From Paenibacillus_E qinlingensis_A (lineage in GTDB: Bacteria > Bacillota > Bacilli > Paenibacillales > NBRC-103111): a stretch of 64,000 nt of DNA. The stretch covers positions 62,001 through 126,000 of the forward strand of contig NZ_JAVDSB010000012.1 in assembly GCF_031455095.1 (NCBI RefSeq), in the 5' to 3' direction. A program made the translations under genes and the position numbers. The notes under the pieces are model-generated. The model ran no database searches. It saw only the letters and a list, made by a program, of their open reading frames with translations, and was not told where the DNA came from. Positions 1 to 8,950 of the stretch are shown one piece after another; position 1 is the first letter of the stretch; the number at the start of each line of letters is the position of its first letter.

Positions 1-1149
1 CAGCCAGAGGAATCGATACAGGGCGCTATGGAGCTGCTGTACAATCTCCAACACGATCTCGAAGCGATCACCGGAATGGATCGGGTAACCTTACAGCCGG
101 CAGCAGGTGCACATGGCGAGTGGACGGGGCTCATGATGATTCGCGCCTATCACGAAAGCCGTGGTGAACACCGTACCAAGGTCATCTGTCCCGATTCCGC
201 TCATGGCACGAATCCTGCAAGTGCGACGGTCGCTGGGTTCCAAACCGTCACGATCAAATCCGATGAGCGCGGCCTCGTGAATCTCGACGAGTTGCGCCGT
301 GCCGTCGGTACAGATACAGCCGCTCTCATGCTCACAAACCCGAACACACTCGGTTTGTTCGAAGAGCAAATCGTTGAGATCGCCGAAATTGTGCATGCCG
401 CAGGCGGACTGCTCTACTATGACGGCGCCAACGCGAATGCCATTATGGGCATCACGCGGCCAGGAGACATGGGCTTCGATGTCGTCCATCTCAACCTGCA
501 CAAAACCATGAGCACACCGCACGGCGGCGGCGGCCCTGGCGCTGGTCCTGTCGGCGTCAAAGAACGGCTGATTCCTTTTCTGCCGACGCCGCTTGTTGCC
601 AAACGGGAGGATAACAGCTTCTACTTCGACTACAATTATCCACAGTCCATTGGTCGTGTTAAAGGCTTTTACGGCAACTTCGGCATCCTAGTTCGTGCCT
701 ATACCTACATCCGCACACTTGGGCCAGAAGGCTTGCGCAAGGTATCCGAGTACGCCGTCCTGAACGCCAACTATATGCTAGCTCGGTTAACGCCTTATTT
801 TGACGTACCGCATCCCCGCTTCTGTAAGCACGAATTCGTGCTATCCGGGAATCGCCAGAAGAAGCTGGGTGTACGTACACTCGATATCGCTAAAAGATTG
901 CTCGACTTCGGCTACCACCCGCCAACGATCTACTTCCCGCTCAGCGTGGAGGAGTGCATCATGATTGAGCCGACAGAAACGGAAAGCAAACAAACCTTGG
1001 ATAGCTTCATCGACACGATGATCGCCATCGCCAAAGAAGTTGAAGAGACGCCAGAGTTGGTTAAAAATGCCCCTTACACAACCGTCGTCAGTCGGATGGA
1101 TGAGGCATTGGCCGCTCGGAAGCCGGTTCTGAACTGTACCTGCGGGTAA
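1..1149 (+). CDS. gcvPB: Glycine dehydrogenase (decarboxylating) subunit 2, 5' end outside window
   Basis: This is the beta subunit of the two-subunit P-protein, which decarboxylates glycine with PLP and passes the aminomethyl group to the lipoyl arm of GcvH in the cytoplasmic glycine cleavage system. The reading frame is open from base 1 (it reads PEESIQGA before the first ATG at 28), so the start lies outside the window. About 382 residues are present, against roughly 485-490 for the family. The PLP lysine is in the LNLHKT motif (codon 502-504), followed by the glycine-rich PHGGGGPGAG loop. The C-terminus runs to the usual NCTCG-like end. A strong terminator follows at once, so this is the last gene of its operon. 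gcvT and gcvPA would be expected upstream. Confidence 0.96.
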   Translation, partial: QPEESIQGAMELLYNLQHDLEAITGMDRVTLQPAAGAHGEWTGLMMIRAYHESRGEHRTKVICPDSAHGTNPASATVAGFQTVTIKSDERGLVNLDELRRAVGTDTAALMLTNPNTLGLFEEQIVEIAEIVHAAGGLLYYDGANANAIMGITRPGDMGFDVVHLNLHKTMSTPHGGGGPGAGPVGVKERLIPFLPTPLVAKREDNSFYFDYNYPQSIGRVKGFYGNFGILVRAYTYIRTLGPEGLRKVSEYAVLNANYMLARLTPYFDVPHPRFCKHEFVLSGNRQKKLGVRTLDIAKRLLDFGYHPPTIYFPLSVEECIMIEPTETESKQTLDSFIDTMIAIAKEVEETPELVKNAPYTTVVSRMDEALAARKPVLNCTCG

Positions 1150-1180
1150 AACGCAAATCTAAGTCACGCATCTACACGCG

Positions 1181-1229
1181 AAAAGGCTGATCCCTGAAGT
1201 AGATATCTACTTTAAGGATCAGCCTTTTA
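1181..1229 (+). terminator. Rho-independent terminator after gcvPB
   Basis: A perfect 13-bp stem (AAAAGGCTGATCC paired with GGATCAGCCTTTT) ends in a T-rich stretch. The loop itself contains a 16-bp palindrome, AAGTAGATATCTACTT, so the element is a double hairpin. Confidence 0.9.
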
Positions 1230-1272
1230 TTGTCTTTCTCGCCCTTTATCCCCAACCAGCCAATAGTACGAA

Positions 1273-1451
1273 AAAACCGAACTAAACGCGACCAAGTCGC
1301 CTCACTTGATCGAATAGTTCGATTCGCCGAACTATTCAACCAATTTCCGAGATGACTGGCTGAAAATAGCGTTTTAAGCAGGCTAAATCGAACTACAGGC
1401 GCTTTCCCCCACAAAATCATCCTAAATAAGTAGGCAAAACCGAACTAAACG
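1273..1451. repeat. Intergenic repeat pair AAAACCGAACTAAACG with internal hairpin
   Basis: The 16-base word AAAACCGAACTAAACG occurs exactly at 1273-1288 and again at 1436-1451. Between them lie a hairpin GAATAGTTCG/CGAACTATTC (1312-1337) and a partial third copy (AATCGAACTA near 1386). The stretch lies between gcvPB and the end of the dehydrogenase gene and holds no gene. It may be a small intergenic repeat of the species; its function is unknown. Confidence 0.55.
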
Positions 1452-1462
1452 GCTCCGCTACC

Positions 1463-2386
1463 TCAAACCGACAGCTTCTCCACCAACTCGTGCGAAGCCA
1501 GCACAAGATCCGCCCGAATACCGCACGCATTCGGATCATCCAGCGAATGCAAGAAATGCTGAACGACGCCAGCGAAGCCTCTGCGCTCCAATACGGTATC
1601 CCAGCTGCCGAAGGTGCGCAGGCGAGGGGCAGCATTTTTATCATAAAAGACCGCTGACTCCAAATTCGTCACCTCGACGGATCTGCCGCTGCCGTGCAGC
1701 TCAACTTTTTCCAAATCAACACCGGCTAATCTCACCATGCTGTATGAGCCTGTGGCAGAACCGAAACCGAGCATACCTGATGCATGCAGCAACTTGCCGC
1801 TGTCATCTACCTGCTGATGGGAAGCCGTCACCTCATAAGGACTATCCCCTAACCAAAGTAACGTATCCAGCATGTGGATCAGATCATCATACAGCGTCTC
1901 TTTGGCGCTATGCCCCTGCAGTTTGGTACGATGCTTTACGGCTGAGGCCACATCAAACCCACCCGCTTCCTGCAACCACATCTTCGCCTCGATATATAAC
2001 GGCGCATAGCGACGGTTGAAGCCCGCTGCAAGCAGCACGCCTTTTTGCTCCGCATACGCTGCCATTTCCACTGACTCTGCCCACGTATAAGAAAGGGGTT
2101 TATCCACATAAACCGCTACCCCATGCGCCATGCAGGCCATTGCAATATCAAAATGCGTTGACGTCGGGCTATGTACAAATACGACATCCAAACCAAGGGA
2201 TAATAGTTCATTCAACTGCGTTGTTCCGAACGGAATTCTATACTTCATCTTCATTCGTTCAACGGTCGCTGCTGTAGAGCTCATAATACCTACAAGCTCT
2301 ACCTGTTCATTTACAGACAGCAACGGTAGATATACTTTTTGCGCAATATCTCCTAAGCCGATAAGGCCAATTCTCTTTTTAGACAT
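1463..2386 (-). CDS. Gfo/Idh/MocA family oxidoreductase
   Basis: A predicted NAD(P)-dependent sugar or cyclitol dehydrogenase. The N-terminal Rossmann fold shows the dinucleotide motif GLIGLGDIAQ at about residues 5-14, and the EKP-like motif appears as VDKPLSY near residue 95. The C-terminal alpha/beta domain completes the usual length (307 residues). I chose the ATG at 2386 because GGAGTGG lies about 8 bases upstream; a GTG four codons earlier has no spaced ribosome binding site. The start lies one base after the stop of the MFS transporter gene, so the two are translationally coupled, and the enzyme probably acts on what the transporter imports. The substrate cannot be told from sequence. 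Confidence 0.9.
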   Translation of the reverse strand: MSKKRIGLIGLGDIAQKVYLPLLSVNEQVELVGIMSSTAATVERMKMKYRIPFGTTQLNELLSLGLDVVFVHSPTSTHFDIAMACMAHGVAVYVDKPLSYTWAESVEMAAYAEQKGVLLAAGFNRRYAPLYIEAKMWLQEAGGFDVASAVKHRTKLQGHSAKETLYDDLIHMLDTLLWLGDSPYEVTASHQQVDDSGKLLHASGMLGFGSATGSYSMVRLAGVDLEKVELHGSGRSVEVTNLESAVFYDKNAAPRLRTFGSWDTVLERRGFAGVVQHFLHSLDDPNACGIRADLVLASHELVEKLSV

Positions 2387-2387
2387 G

Positions 2388-3671
2388 TTACACGCCACTC
2401 CTTATTTGTGTTCGTAATACATAACGCCCTACCCATAAACCAAGTATGAGCAAAATAGCACCGACCACCGTGGATACGCCATATACCTGAACCCACATAG
2501 GTTGATCAGCAATTAGTGCATATATTTTCCCGCCTGCAACAGGTCCTAGGAAAGCTGCGAATCCCGTGATTGCCGAGTATGTCGCAATGTACATGGGACG
2601 CTCACTCTTCGGAGTATCTCCAATTGTAAAAGCAAATACCATCTGATTGAAGCCGCCCAAACCGATACCAAGCACAATATGAACGGCAAACAGCACAACA
2701 ACAGCTGGTATAAAAGCGATCGCTCCCCATAATAAGCAGGCCAAGGCAATAATCGGCAAAGACCATAACAGCAAGGTTTGAGCCGAGAATCGCGCATTCA
2801 AATTGCCCCACACATAATAGCTAGCCATCATCACTAAGGTATGTACTACCGTTATATAAGAAACCGTCCCGTAGGAAATGTTCATCAGCTTCAGCATAAC
2901 GTAGGAAAAAAGAGGCACAGTCAGCCCCTGAACGAAAAGGAAGGCGGCAAGGAAAATAATAGCTCTGAGAAAAGCGCGGTCCATTAATGGCTTCTGGATC
3001 ATGCCTACAGGATTCGAAGCGGTTGATGGCTCGAAAGGCGGATTCGGGTACATAAAGTACGCAATCACATTAAACACCACACAAACACTGACAATCATGA
3101 AAATATAGGTAAAGCCCTGCTCACCTGGATATGTATCGAGAATTTGACCGCCTATGAAAAGCGCCAGCGAACTTACTCCCCCCAAGATGGTGTTTCGCAG
3201 TCCAAAATAACGTCCCCGAATCGGTCCTGGAACCGCATCACTAATGAGCGATGTCCACACAATTCCCCCAGCCGCATTCCCTAGATGAGCAGCGGTGTAC
3301 AGAATCATATACGTGATGACCCAATACTCTTGCGGTAAAACAAATGGAATAAGACCTACACAAGCCCATAATATTCGATGCGTAGATCCAAAAATAATGA
3401 GCATACGCTTTCGATTACGGAATTTTTGCATGACGACTGCCATCGCGATTTGAACGATATTGACGACGGTTGTGATAGCCAGAATAAAACCAATCTCGGT
3501 CGAGCTTGCACCTAAGTAAATCAAATAACCGGTTAAGAATGGACCGCCCAACAGTTGAAAAATAATGACAGCAGGAAAGCCTTCGAATGTCGCGACGAAT
3601 AAGCTTTTACGGTAGGTGGACATCTTTCTCTTCGGCTTACGCGCGTTCGGATCGAATAATTTCAAAGGCAT
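2388..3671 (-). CDS. MFS transporter
   Basis: An integral membrane protein of 427 residues with about twelve hydrophobic segments, a size and pattern typical of the major facilitator superfamily. The N-terminus is basic (RKPKRKMSTYRKS) before the first membrane segment, and the central cytoplasmic loop is polar (PNPPFEPSTASNP). AAGGAGG sits a few bases before the ATG. It is the first gene of a two-gene unit with the downstream Gfo/Idh/MocA dehydrogenase, which suggests uptake of a sugar or sugar-like compound. It could equally be an exporter. The substrate is unknown. Confidence 0.88.
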   Translation of the reverse strand: MPLKLFDPNARKPKRKMSTYRKSLFVATFEGFPAVIIFQLLGGPFLTGYLIYLGASSTEIGFILAITTVVNIVQIAMAVVMQKFRNRKRMLIIFGSTHRILWACVGLIPFVLPQEYWVITYMILYTAAHLGNAAGGIVWTSLISDAVPGPIRGRYFGLRNTILGGVSSLALFIGGQILDTYPGEQGFTYIFMIVSVCVVFNVIAYFMYPNPPFEPSTASNPVGMIQKPLMDRAFLRAIIFLAAFLFVQGLTVPLFSYVMLKLMNISYGTVSYITVVHTLVMMASYYVWGNLNARFSAQTLLLWSLPIIALACLLWGAIAFIPAVVVLFAVHIVLGIGLGGFNQMVFAFTIGDTPKSERPMYIATYSAITGFAAFLGPVAGGKIYALIADQPMWVQVYGVSTVVGAILLILGLWVGRYVLRTQIRSGV

Positions 3672-3794
3672 AAACCTCCTTATGTCTGTCTCGCAAGGTT
3701 AGCAGGATCTAATAGTTTACAACCTATGGGTCGCTTATGGTAAAATAGTAGGGACTACCTAATCTATCACGTCAGGCGGGATCATCGTAAACCT

Positions 3795-4343
3795 ATGAAA
3801 CTTAAACTTTTGGGTCTAATCGCAACCTTGTTGCTCTTTTTGACTTTCATTGTACTCTCTATCAAGTCTGAGTCAACTACTTATTTGTATATTGCTAGTG
3901 TTTGCCCGCTTCTAGTCGTTCCTTTTCTACCAGATATCCGTTCGAATCAATATATTAAAGCTAATGGCCCTGTACGCCTCATTACCATGGAGAGCAAGGA
4001 TAGCGGAGATTCAGATTTTCTTGTAATCCTTTTTGAACCAGGCTATATCAAATGGAATGGCGGCAAGCTTTTCTTCAATTTGGCAGATAACATGAAAGAT
4101 GTGTATGTGAAGCCCGATCCATTGGCAGCAACGCTTACTGTTCTAAAATTTGATCTGCTCACGCACCGCCGCAAGAAGAATTGGATCGGCATCTCCTTGG
4201 CACAGTTGCAACAACGCACAGAACAACTCTCTTATACAACCAATGAAGTAAACCGTCTTATTATTCGTATCTCAGATATTCAAGAGTTACAACAAACCAA
4301 CATTAACCAGCCTGCTTCTGTGGGGCAACAAGTTGGCGCTTAA
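3795..4343 (+). CDS. Hypothetical protein with two N-terminal membrane segments
   Basis: I do not recognise the family. The 182-residue product begins with two hydrophobic segments (about residues 4-22 and 29-44), separated by a short polar loop. A soluble domain of about 135 residues follows, rich in beta-forming residues, and the tail is Gln/Asn-rich. It is transcribed divergently from the MFS gene and ends just before a bidirectional terminator. No strong ribosome binding site is visible (GGCGGGA lies about 13 bases upstream), so the start is uncertain. It is probably a membrane-anchored protein with its domain in the cytoplasm. Confidence 0.7.
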   Translation: MKLKLLGLIATLLLFLTFIVLSIKSESTTYLYIASVCPLLVVPFLPDIRSNQYIKANGPVRLITMESKDSGDSDFLVILFEPGYIKWNGGKLFFNLADNMKDVYVKPDPLAATLTVLKFDLLTHRRKKNWIGISLAQLQQRTEQLSYTTNEVNRLIIRISDIQELQQTNINQPASVGQQVGA

Positions 4344-4361
4344 CAACTAGCTATAAAACAC

Positions 4362-4437
4362 AAAATCACCCAACGTTGGAGATCTCCGCCTACAGTAACA
4401 GGTAGGTCAGAGAAGTCTCCCTCGCGGGTGATTTTTT
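4362..4437. terminator. Bidirectional terminator
   Basis: AAAATCACCC pairs with GGGTGATTTT across a long structured loop. T-runs lie on the right for the + strand gene; on the other strand the left arm also gives T residues for the convergent pepA gene. Confidence 0.8.
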
Positions 4438-4451
4438 ATTGGATCTCAAGG

Positions 4452-5960
4452 CTAAGTAAGCTGCTCACCGCACAAGTATGCGGCTAATGTTCGCACCATC
4501 ACACCTGTTGCCCCTTTGGGTTCAATGCCTTTGGCCGACCAAAGCCAAGCCGTACCACCGGTATCCAGATGGATCCAAGGTGTTTCCTCAGCAAAGTAAC
4601 CGATGAACAAACCAGCCGTAATCGCGCCTGCCCAGCGGTCGGAGGAGGTGGCGTTTTTGATATCCGCTACATCACTCTTCAGCATCGCACGGTATTCAGA
4701 GTAGTTAGGAAGCTGCCAAACCTTCTCTCCTGCTGCTGTCGCGGCTTGTAGCAATGGCTTCAAGAACTCATCATCATTCGTCACAGCCCCAGTCGCGATA
4801 TCGGCAAACGAGATTAGGATAGCCCCCGTTAATGTCGCTACATCGATCAGACGGGTCGCTCCATGCGCTTTCGCGTAGGTGATTCCCTCTGCCAAAATAA
4901 TACGACCCTCCGCATCGGTATTCAGCACCTCCACGGAATGCCCGCTGAGCATCTTGACGATATCTCCTGGGCGGTACGCGCTGCCCGACGTCATATTCTC
5001 CGCTGCCGGAATGACCACAACCAAGTTCACCTTCGGCTTCAATTGTCCGACGACATGCAAGGCACCTAACAGTGTGGCGGCTCCGCCCATATCACTGATC
5101 ATTTCTTCCATGCCGTCGGGCTTTTTCATCGAGATACCGCCGGTATCGAAGGTCACGCCCTTGCCGACGAGGCCCAGCACGTCGGCATTATCGGGATCAC
5201 CCGTGTAACGCAAGGTGATCATGCGAGGCGGGTGGACGCTCCCAGCGCCCACCGCTTTGAGGCCGCCCATCCCGCGGGCGGCGATTTCGTGCTCGTCCAG
5301 CACTTCGCAGGCGAAGCCGTAGTGCAGGGCGAGTTGCATGGCTTCCTGAGCGAGGGAAGCCGGCACAAGCTTGTTGCCCGGGAGGTTCGTGAGATCCCGG
5401 GCATAGTTCGTGCCCTCCGCAACAGCCTCGGCGGCTGCGATCGCTTGCTTCAGAAGCGCTGCATCCGCAGCCGCTTCTGTCAAGAGCACCGCCTGGCGCA
5501 GCTCCGCGCGCGCAGGCTCATTCTTGCGGTACGCCGCGATGCGGTACGTACCGAGAAGCAGCCCTTCGGTCAGCGCCGCGGCGGCTGACCGGCTGTCAAA
5601 TCCGCTTGGCAGCTTCAGCGCCAAGCTTTCGAACTGCAGCGCGAGCATCCGCCGCGCTGCAAAAACCGCGGCTGCGCGCAGCGTATCGCGCGTGGTTGCC
5701 GGGCCGAGCCCCGCAACCAGCACATACGCGTACGGCAGCAGCCCGTGGGTCGGCAGCGCCTCGAGCTCGCCTGAGGCGCCCGTGAATAGGCCCTTTGCGC
5801 GCATGCGCTCAAGGGCCTGGTCGAGCTGCGGCAGGCCGAGGACACTGTCCTGGCGCAGCTCTGCTTCTGTGACGCAGAAGAGAATCGCGTCTGCTCCTTC
5901 TATATTTTCCAACAACGAAGTGTACACACGCGTTGTAATATCTGTTATTTTTGTAAACAT
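4452..5960 (-). CDS. pepA: Leucyl aminopeptidase (M17 family)
   Basis: A cytosolic metallo-aminopeptidase that removes N-terminal residues from peptides and normally acts as a hexamer with two metal ions. The family signature NTDAEGR is present, as are the metal-binding GKGVTFDTGG segment and the ISDMGGAA stretch. About 502 residues is the normal family length. I place the start at the ATG at 5960, with GGGTAGGG about 10 bases upstream; a TTG lies two codons earlier. The part coding for the N-terminal half (about 5230-5850) is visibly richer in G+C than the C-terminal part, and this creates long spurious open frames on the other strand. Confidence 0.94.
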   Translation of the reverse strand: MFTKITDITTRVYTSLLENIEGADAILFCVTEAELRQDSVLGLPQLDQALERMRAKGLFTGASGELEALPTHGLLPYAYVLVAGLGPATTRDTLRAAAVFAARRMLALQFESLALKLPSGFDSRSAAAALTEGLLLGTYRIAAYRKNEPARAELRQAVLLTEAAADAALLKQAIAAAEAVAEGTNYARDLTNLPGNKLVPASLAQEAMQLALHYGFACEVLDEHEIAARGMGGLKAVGAGSVHPPRMITLRYTGDPDNADVLGLVGKGVTFDTGGISMKKPDGMEEMISDMGGAATLLGALHVVGQLKPKVNLVVVIPAAENMTSGSAYRPGDIVKMLSGHSVEVLNTDAEGRIILAEGITYAKAHGATRLIDVATLTGAILISFADIATGAVTNDDEFLKPLLQAATAAGEKVWQLPNYSEYRAMLKSDVADIKNATSSDRWAGAITAGLFIGYFAEETPWIHLDTGGTAWLWSAKGIEPKGATGVMVRTLAAYLCGEQLT

Positions 5961-6040
5961 AGGCAATGATCCCTACCCTCATCCGTATTTCTGTTCCCAC
6001 CAACTAACTGGAAAAACGCCAGCTAATTCCCTCACTCCCC

Positions 6041-7054
6041 CTAATAAAACGAAGCCGCCTTCTGCACAACCGACGACATCGGCAGTTGGTATGGACACTT
6101 CGCTTCACACAGCGGGACTACTTTACAAGGATCATGGTCTGCACAGCTAGTTATTTTTTCCTGATGACGCTGAAAAAATCCATCCCCTTTAGGCAGCAAA
6201 CCAAATTTCTCCCTAAACTTGCTTGCGATCATCACATCAGGAATTGGGATTTCTAACGGACAGGAGCAATAATTGCACCGTCTGCAATCATGTTCACCTA
6301 GCTCTATGGCAAGCTGCTCTAGCTCACGGCGCTCCTCTGGCCCAACTTCCTTATTTTGGGCATCCAAATTCTCCTGTACTTCTTTGATGCTGACCATCCC
6401 TGAGATCGTAACATGCACATCTTGGCTATACGGATAGCGGATCGCCCGATCCACGGGTTGAATGAAACCGCCCGATAAGGGCTTCATCGCTACCCGCATC
6501 AAATCCATTTCAGAAGCTCTAGGAATCAGTTCATCGAGTGCGAAGGGCTGTGCCAAATTCAGATGAAACAAAATTTGCGAGAATTGCCCCTTCGCAATCC
6601 ATTTCACAAGAAGATCTGGCCGGTGTCCGGAAATACCAATAAAGCGTACTTTTCCTTCACGCTGAGCCTCTAACGCAGCCTCGTAAGCGCCGCCAACTTC
6701 CATCGCTTTTTTGTATTCCGTCACATTATTCACATAGTGAATTTGTAACAAATCCACATGATCTGTCTTCATACGCACTAAACTGCGCTCAATTTCCGCT
6801 TTCGCCGTTGCATAATCACGCGCTCCTGTTTTCGTGGCTAGGAAATAGTCCTGTCGCCGATGCGAGATACACTCTCCTATAATTTCTTCACTATTCCTAT
6901 AGGCAGCAGCCGTATCTATATAATTAATGCCATGATCCAAGGCATAATTGAGCGCTTCTCTTGCTTGTTCGATAGGTACATTGGGCAGATTCATAGCACC
7001 GAAACCTAATGATGACACGTTATAGCCTGACTTTCCAAACACCCGATATCTCAA
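6041..7054 (-). CDS. Aldo/keto reductase with C-terminal Fe-S cluster motifs
   Basis: An NAD(P)H-linked aldo/keto reductase (337 residues). The catalytic Asp/Tyr region reads NYIDTAAAYRNSE, near residue 50, and the catalytic-Lys region ATKTGARD follows. Beyond the barrel are eight cysteines in two groups: CxxCxxCxCP near residue 260, and C-x5-C-x5-C-x3-CP near residue 320. This suggests two [4Fe-4S] clusters, as in ferredoxin-tailed aldo/keto reductases. Translation starts at a TTG at 7054, preceded by AAGGGGG. Its physiological substrate is unknown. It looks like a single-gene unit at the edge of the accessory island. Confidence 0.9.
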   Translation of the reverse strand: MRYRVFGKSGYNVSSLGFGAMNLPNVPIEQAREALNYALDHGINYIDTAAAYRNSEEIIGECISHRRQDYFLATKTGARDYATAKAEIERSLVRMKTDHVDLLQIHYVNNVTEYKKAMEVGGAYEAALEAQREGKVRFIGISGHRPDLLVKWIAKGQFSQILFHLNLAQPFALDELIPRASEMDLMRVAMKPLSGGFIQPVDRAIRYPYSQDVHVTISGMVSIKEVQENLDAQNKEVGPEERRELEQLAIELGEHDCRRCNYCSCPLEIPIPDVMIASKFREKFGLLPKGDGFFQRHQEKITSCADHDPCKVVPLCEAKCPYQLPMSSVVQKAASFY

Positions 7055-7245
7055 GCCTTATTCCCCCTTAGTTGTGCTGCTTGCCAGCGTAACTTGTTCC
7101 TCAACCGATGCTCTCCCGCAAGAGCTTAGTACTTTTGTTCACTTCAACTATTGTAATACAACTCGGTTGCACTTTCCATGCTGTGAAGCTGTTCGACTAC
7201 ATTTAAAAGCCTCTCCAAGTAATTTTGCAGTCTCCTTCTTGAACT

Positions 7246-8016
7246 CTACCATAACAAAATACCTTCAACATTGAAGTGTTGAAGGTCTACTTTTAAATCC
7301 TCTAGCAATTGTCCCCATACCGTTATTTTATATTTGAGTAATGATATATACTTTTGACATATCCTTGCTAGTTCCAAAAAATAAATGTTATTCGCTAAGA
7401 ACAACCTATAGAACGGTCTATTTAAGGTTGTAACTTTTTTCCCCAGACCTAATTTTACTTGTTTAGGAGCATCTGGAAGAATCTCAAACTCAAAATCTCC
7501 TGGTATCTGCATTAAGAAATTCATTTCTGATGAATCCCCATATCTTGAAGGTGTCTCATCACCCAGATACCATCTAGGAGTGCCACCTACCTTAAACTTG
7601 ATTTCTTTAGGCTCAATACTACTAAGTAAATCTAGGTGCTTATACTTAACTTTAGGTACATAACAATCTTTTATTATACCTTCAGAAGTATCAAACACAA
7701 TGACACTAAAATTCCTCTGATATTCATCTAAAAATCCTTCTGGTATGATCGCTTTACTTATTCTTCCAGTTAACATCTCTGGTATGAAATATTTCTCATC
7801 TACACACGAAGTACAGCAAAATAATGCTAAAGTGTATCCATTCCATTTGTGTTGAGTAGGAAAAGCTATTTGCAAGAAAAAAGTCATTTCAGCTGAACAA
7901 AGTTTACAACAAGGTATGCTAATATCATTTGGTAAAGTAGGCACGCCACCAATATATGATTTAGCATCGTTAGTCTGATTAGAATCTTCATTTATAGTAA
8001 CCTGGTAACAACTCAT
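7246..8016 (-). CDS. DUF1963-like protein with cysteine pairs, probable immunity protein
   Basis: A 256-residue protein beginning with an IGGVPTLP motif and a paired-cysteine segment (CCKLCSAEMTFFLQI), then a second pair (CCTSC). The IGGxPxLP...FLQI arrangement resembles DUF1963/YwqG-type proteins, and the four cysteines may bind zinc. It is a clear paralogue of the protein at 8951-9658: IGG.P.LP, KLC, FFLQI.FP, the CTSC.DE motif and the FLANN..F segment are all shared. GGATG precedes the ATG. Proteins of this type often sit beside polymorphic toxins as immunity proteins, and the neighbourhood here fits that. No cognate toxin is adjacent, and the assignment is inference. Confidence 0.75.
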   Translation of the reverse strand: MSCYQVTINEDSNQTNDAKSYIGGVPTLPNDISIPCCKLCSAEMTFFLQIAFPTQHKWNGYTLALFCCTSCVDEKYFIPEMLTGRISKAIIPEGFLDEYQRNFSVIVFDTSEGIIKDCYVPKVKYKHLDLLSSIEPKEIKFKVGGTPRWYLGDETPSRYGDSSEMNFLMQIPGDFEFEILPDAPKQVKLGLGKKVTTLNRPFYRLFLANNIYFLELARICQKYISLLKYKITVWGQLLEDLKVDLQHFNVEGILLW

Positions 8017-8129
8017 TCTTTACATCCTTTCTTTAAACAACTCGGTGGTAACGCCACTATAGCTTGCACAAAATAAAAAGACTAACCAAGAAACACCTGA
8101 TTCATCTAATAGAAAAGCCGAGAAATTGA

Positions 8130-8930
8130 CTATAGATGACTTTTTTCTACCAGGTACCACTTCATGTCTAGAAAACTAGAAGGATAGTAGATCGGCTCTA
8201 TCCATCGATAACCTCCGTCAGTAGTTACTTCTCCAATCAGCATTCGCTGGTTTTCATTATTTTGCAATTTGAATTTACCGTTGCCGAACGCTTTCCCCTT
8301 TTCCAGCAACTCAAATACATCCTTAAAGGAGTATTCCGCTCGATCAATTCCAGCTGTGATTAAATACTGTTCCAACGAAATCACTTCTGGTTCCGAGTTT
8401 TCTGAATTCCAAACTTCGTGAAACTCAAACCCGGTAAGACCACTCTCTAGCACACTATTGCGAAATTCATCGGTAACGAAAATGTACGATCCTTTAAACT
8501 CAGGTATTTTAAAGATAGCTTGTCCCTGAACCATGTCTTCTTTAAACACATACCGTTTGATATCCTTTACCACTTTGTATTTATCATGTATAACTAAGTC
8601 TGATTTCTCATAATCTAGGCAATTAACCACATTAATTACATTGATAACATAGTATGGTTCTCTAGCATGTTTCAAAGGTAATTCTTCTGCTTTGCCATCT
8701 AAGAAGTATGCTAAATTATTCACAGCTTTTTCATTGAGAATCGGTTTTCCTGGAGTTAGTCCAGTGCAATCGTAAAGTCTGCCTTTTTTATTAATATCCT
8801 CCATATAAATAGTAGGCCAATTATCCGACATTTTTTCCCCAATAAATCCATCAAGAAATAAATTACTAAATTCCAAATGATTTGAACGCGTAAGTGTAGA
8901 CTCTTTATAGTTCCATTTCCATATTTTCAT
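8130..8930 (-). CDS. Imm11-like (DUF1629) immunity family protein
   Basis: A 266-residue cytosolic protein and paralogue of the one at 14108-14902. They share the opening MKIWKW/MRIWRL, the LYDxTG...PILNxK segment, the central repeat-like region and the GLTGFEF.EVWNSE motif that I associate with the Imm11/DUF1629 family. The paralogue lies directly after a Hint-AHH toxin, which supports an immunity role. This copy has no intact toxin next to it. The ribosome binding site is weak (GGTGTG about 6 bases before ATG), and the gene follows the DUF1963-like gene at 8951-9658 by 20 bases, so the two are probably co-transcribed. Confidence 0.75.
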   Translation of the reverse strand: MKIWKWNYKESTLTRSNHLEFSNLFLDGFIGEKMSDNWPTIYMEDINKKGRLYDCTGLTPGKPILNEKAVNNLAYFLDGKAEELPLKHAREPYYVINVINVVNCLDYEKSDLVIHDKYKVVKDIKRYVFKEDMVQGQAIFKIPEFKGSYIFVTDEFRNSVLESGLTGFEFHEVWNSENSEPEVISLEQYLITAGIDRAEYSFKDVFELLEKGKAFGNGKFKLQNNENQRMLIGEVTTDGGYRWIEPIYYPSSFLDMKWYLVEKSHL

Positions 8931-8950
8931 CGTTCACACCAAAGATTCTC

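Noticed and set aside
5410..6150. A 246-codon open frame on the + strand opposite pepA
   Set aside because: A shadow frame in the GC-rich part of pepA; the product is a Ser/Ala/Arg-rich false translation.
7149..7253. A short minus-strand frame of about 34 codons overlapping the stop of the DUF1963-like gene
   Set aside because: It has a passable ribosome binding site (GAAGG) but no recognisable product; too short to support.
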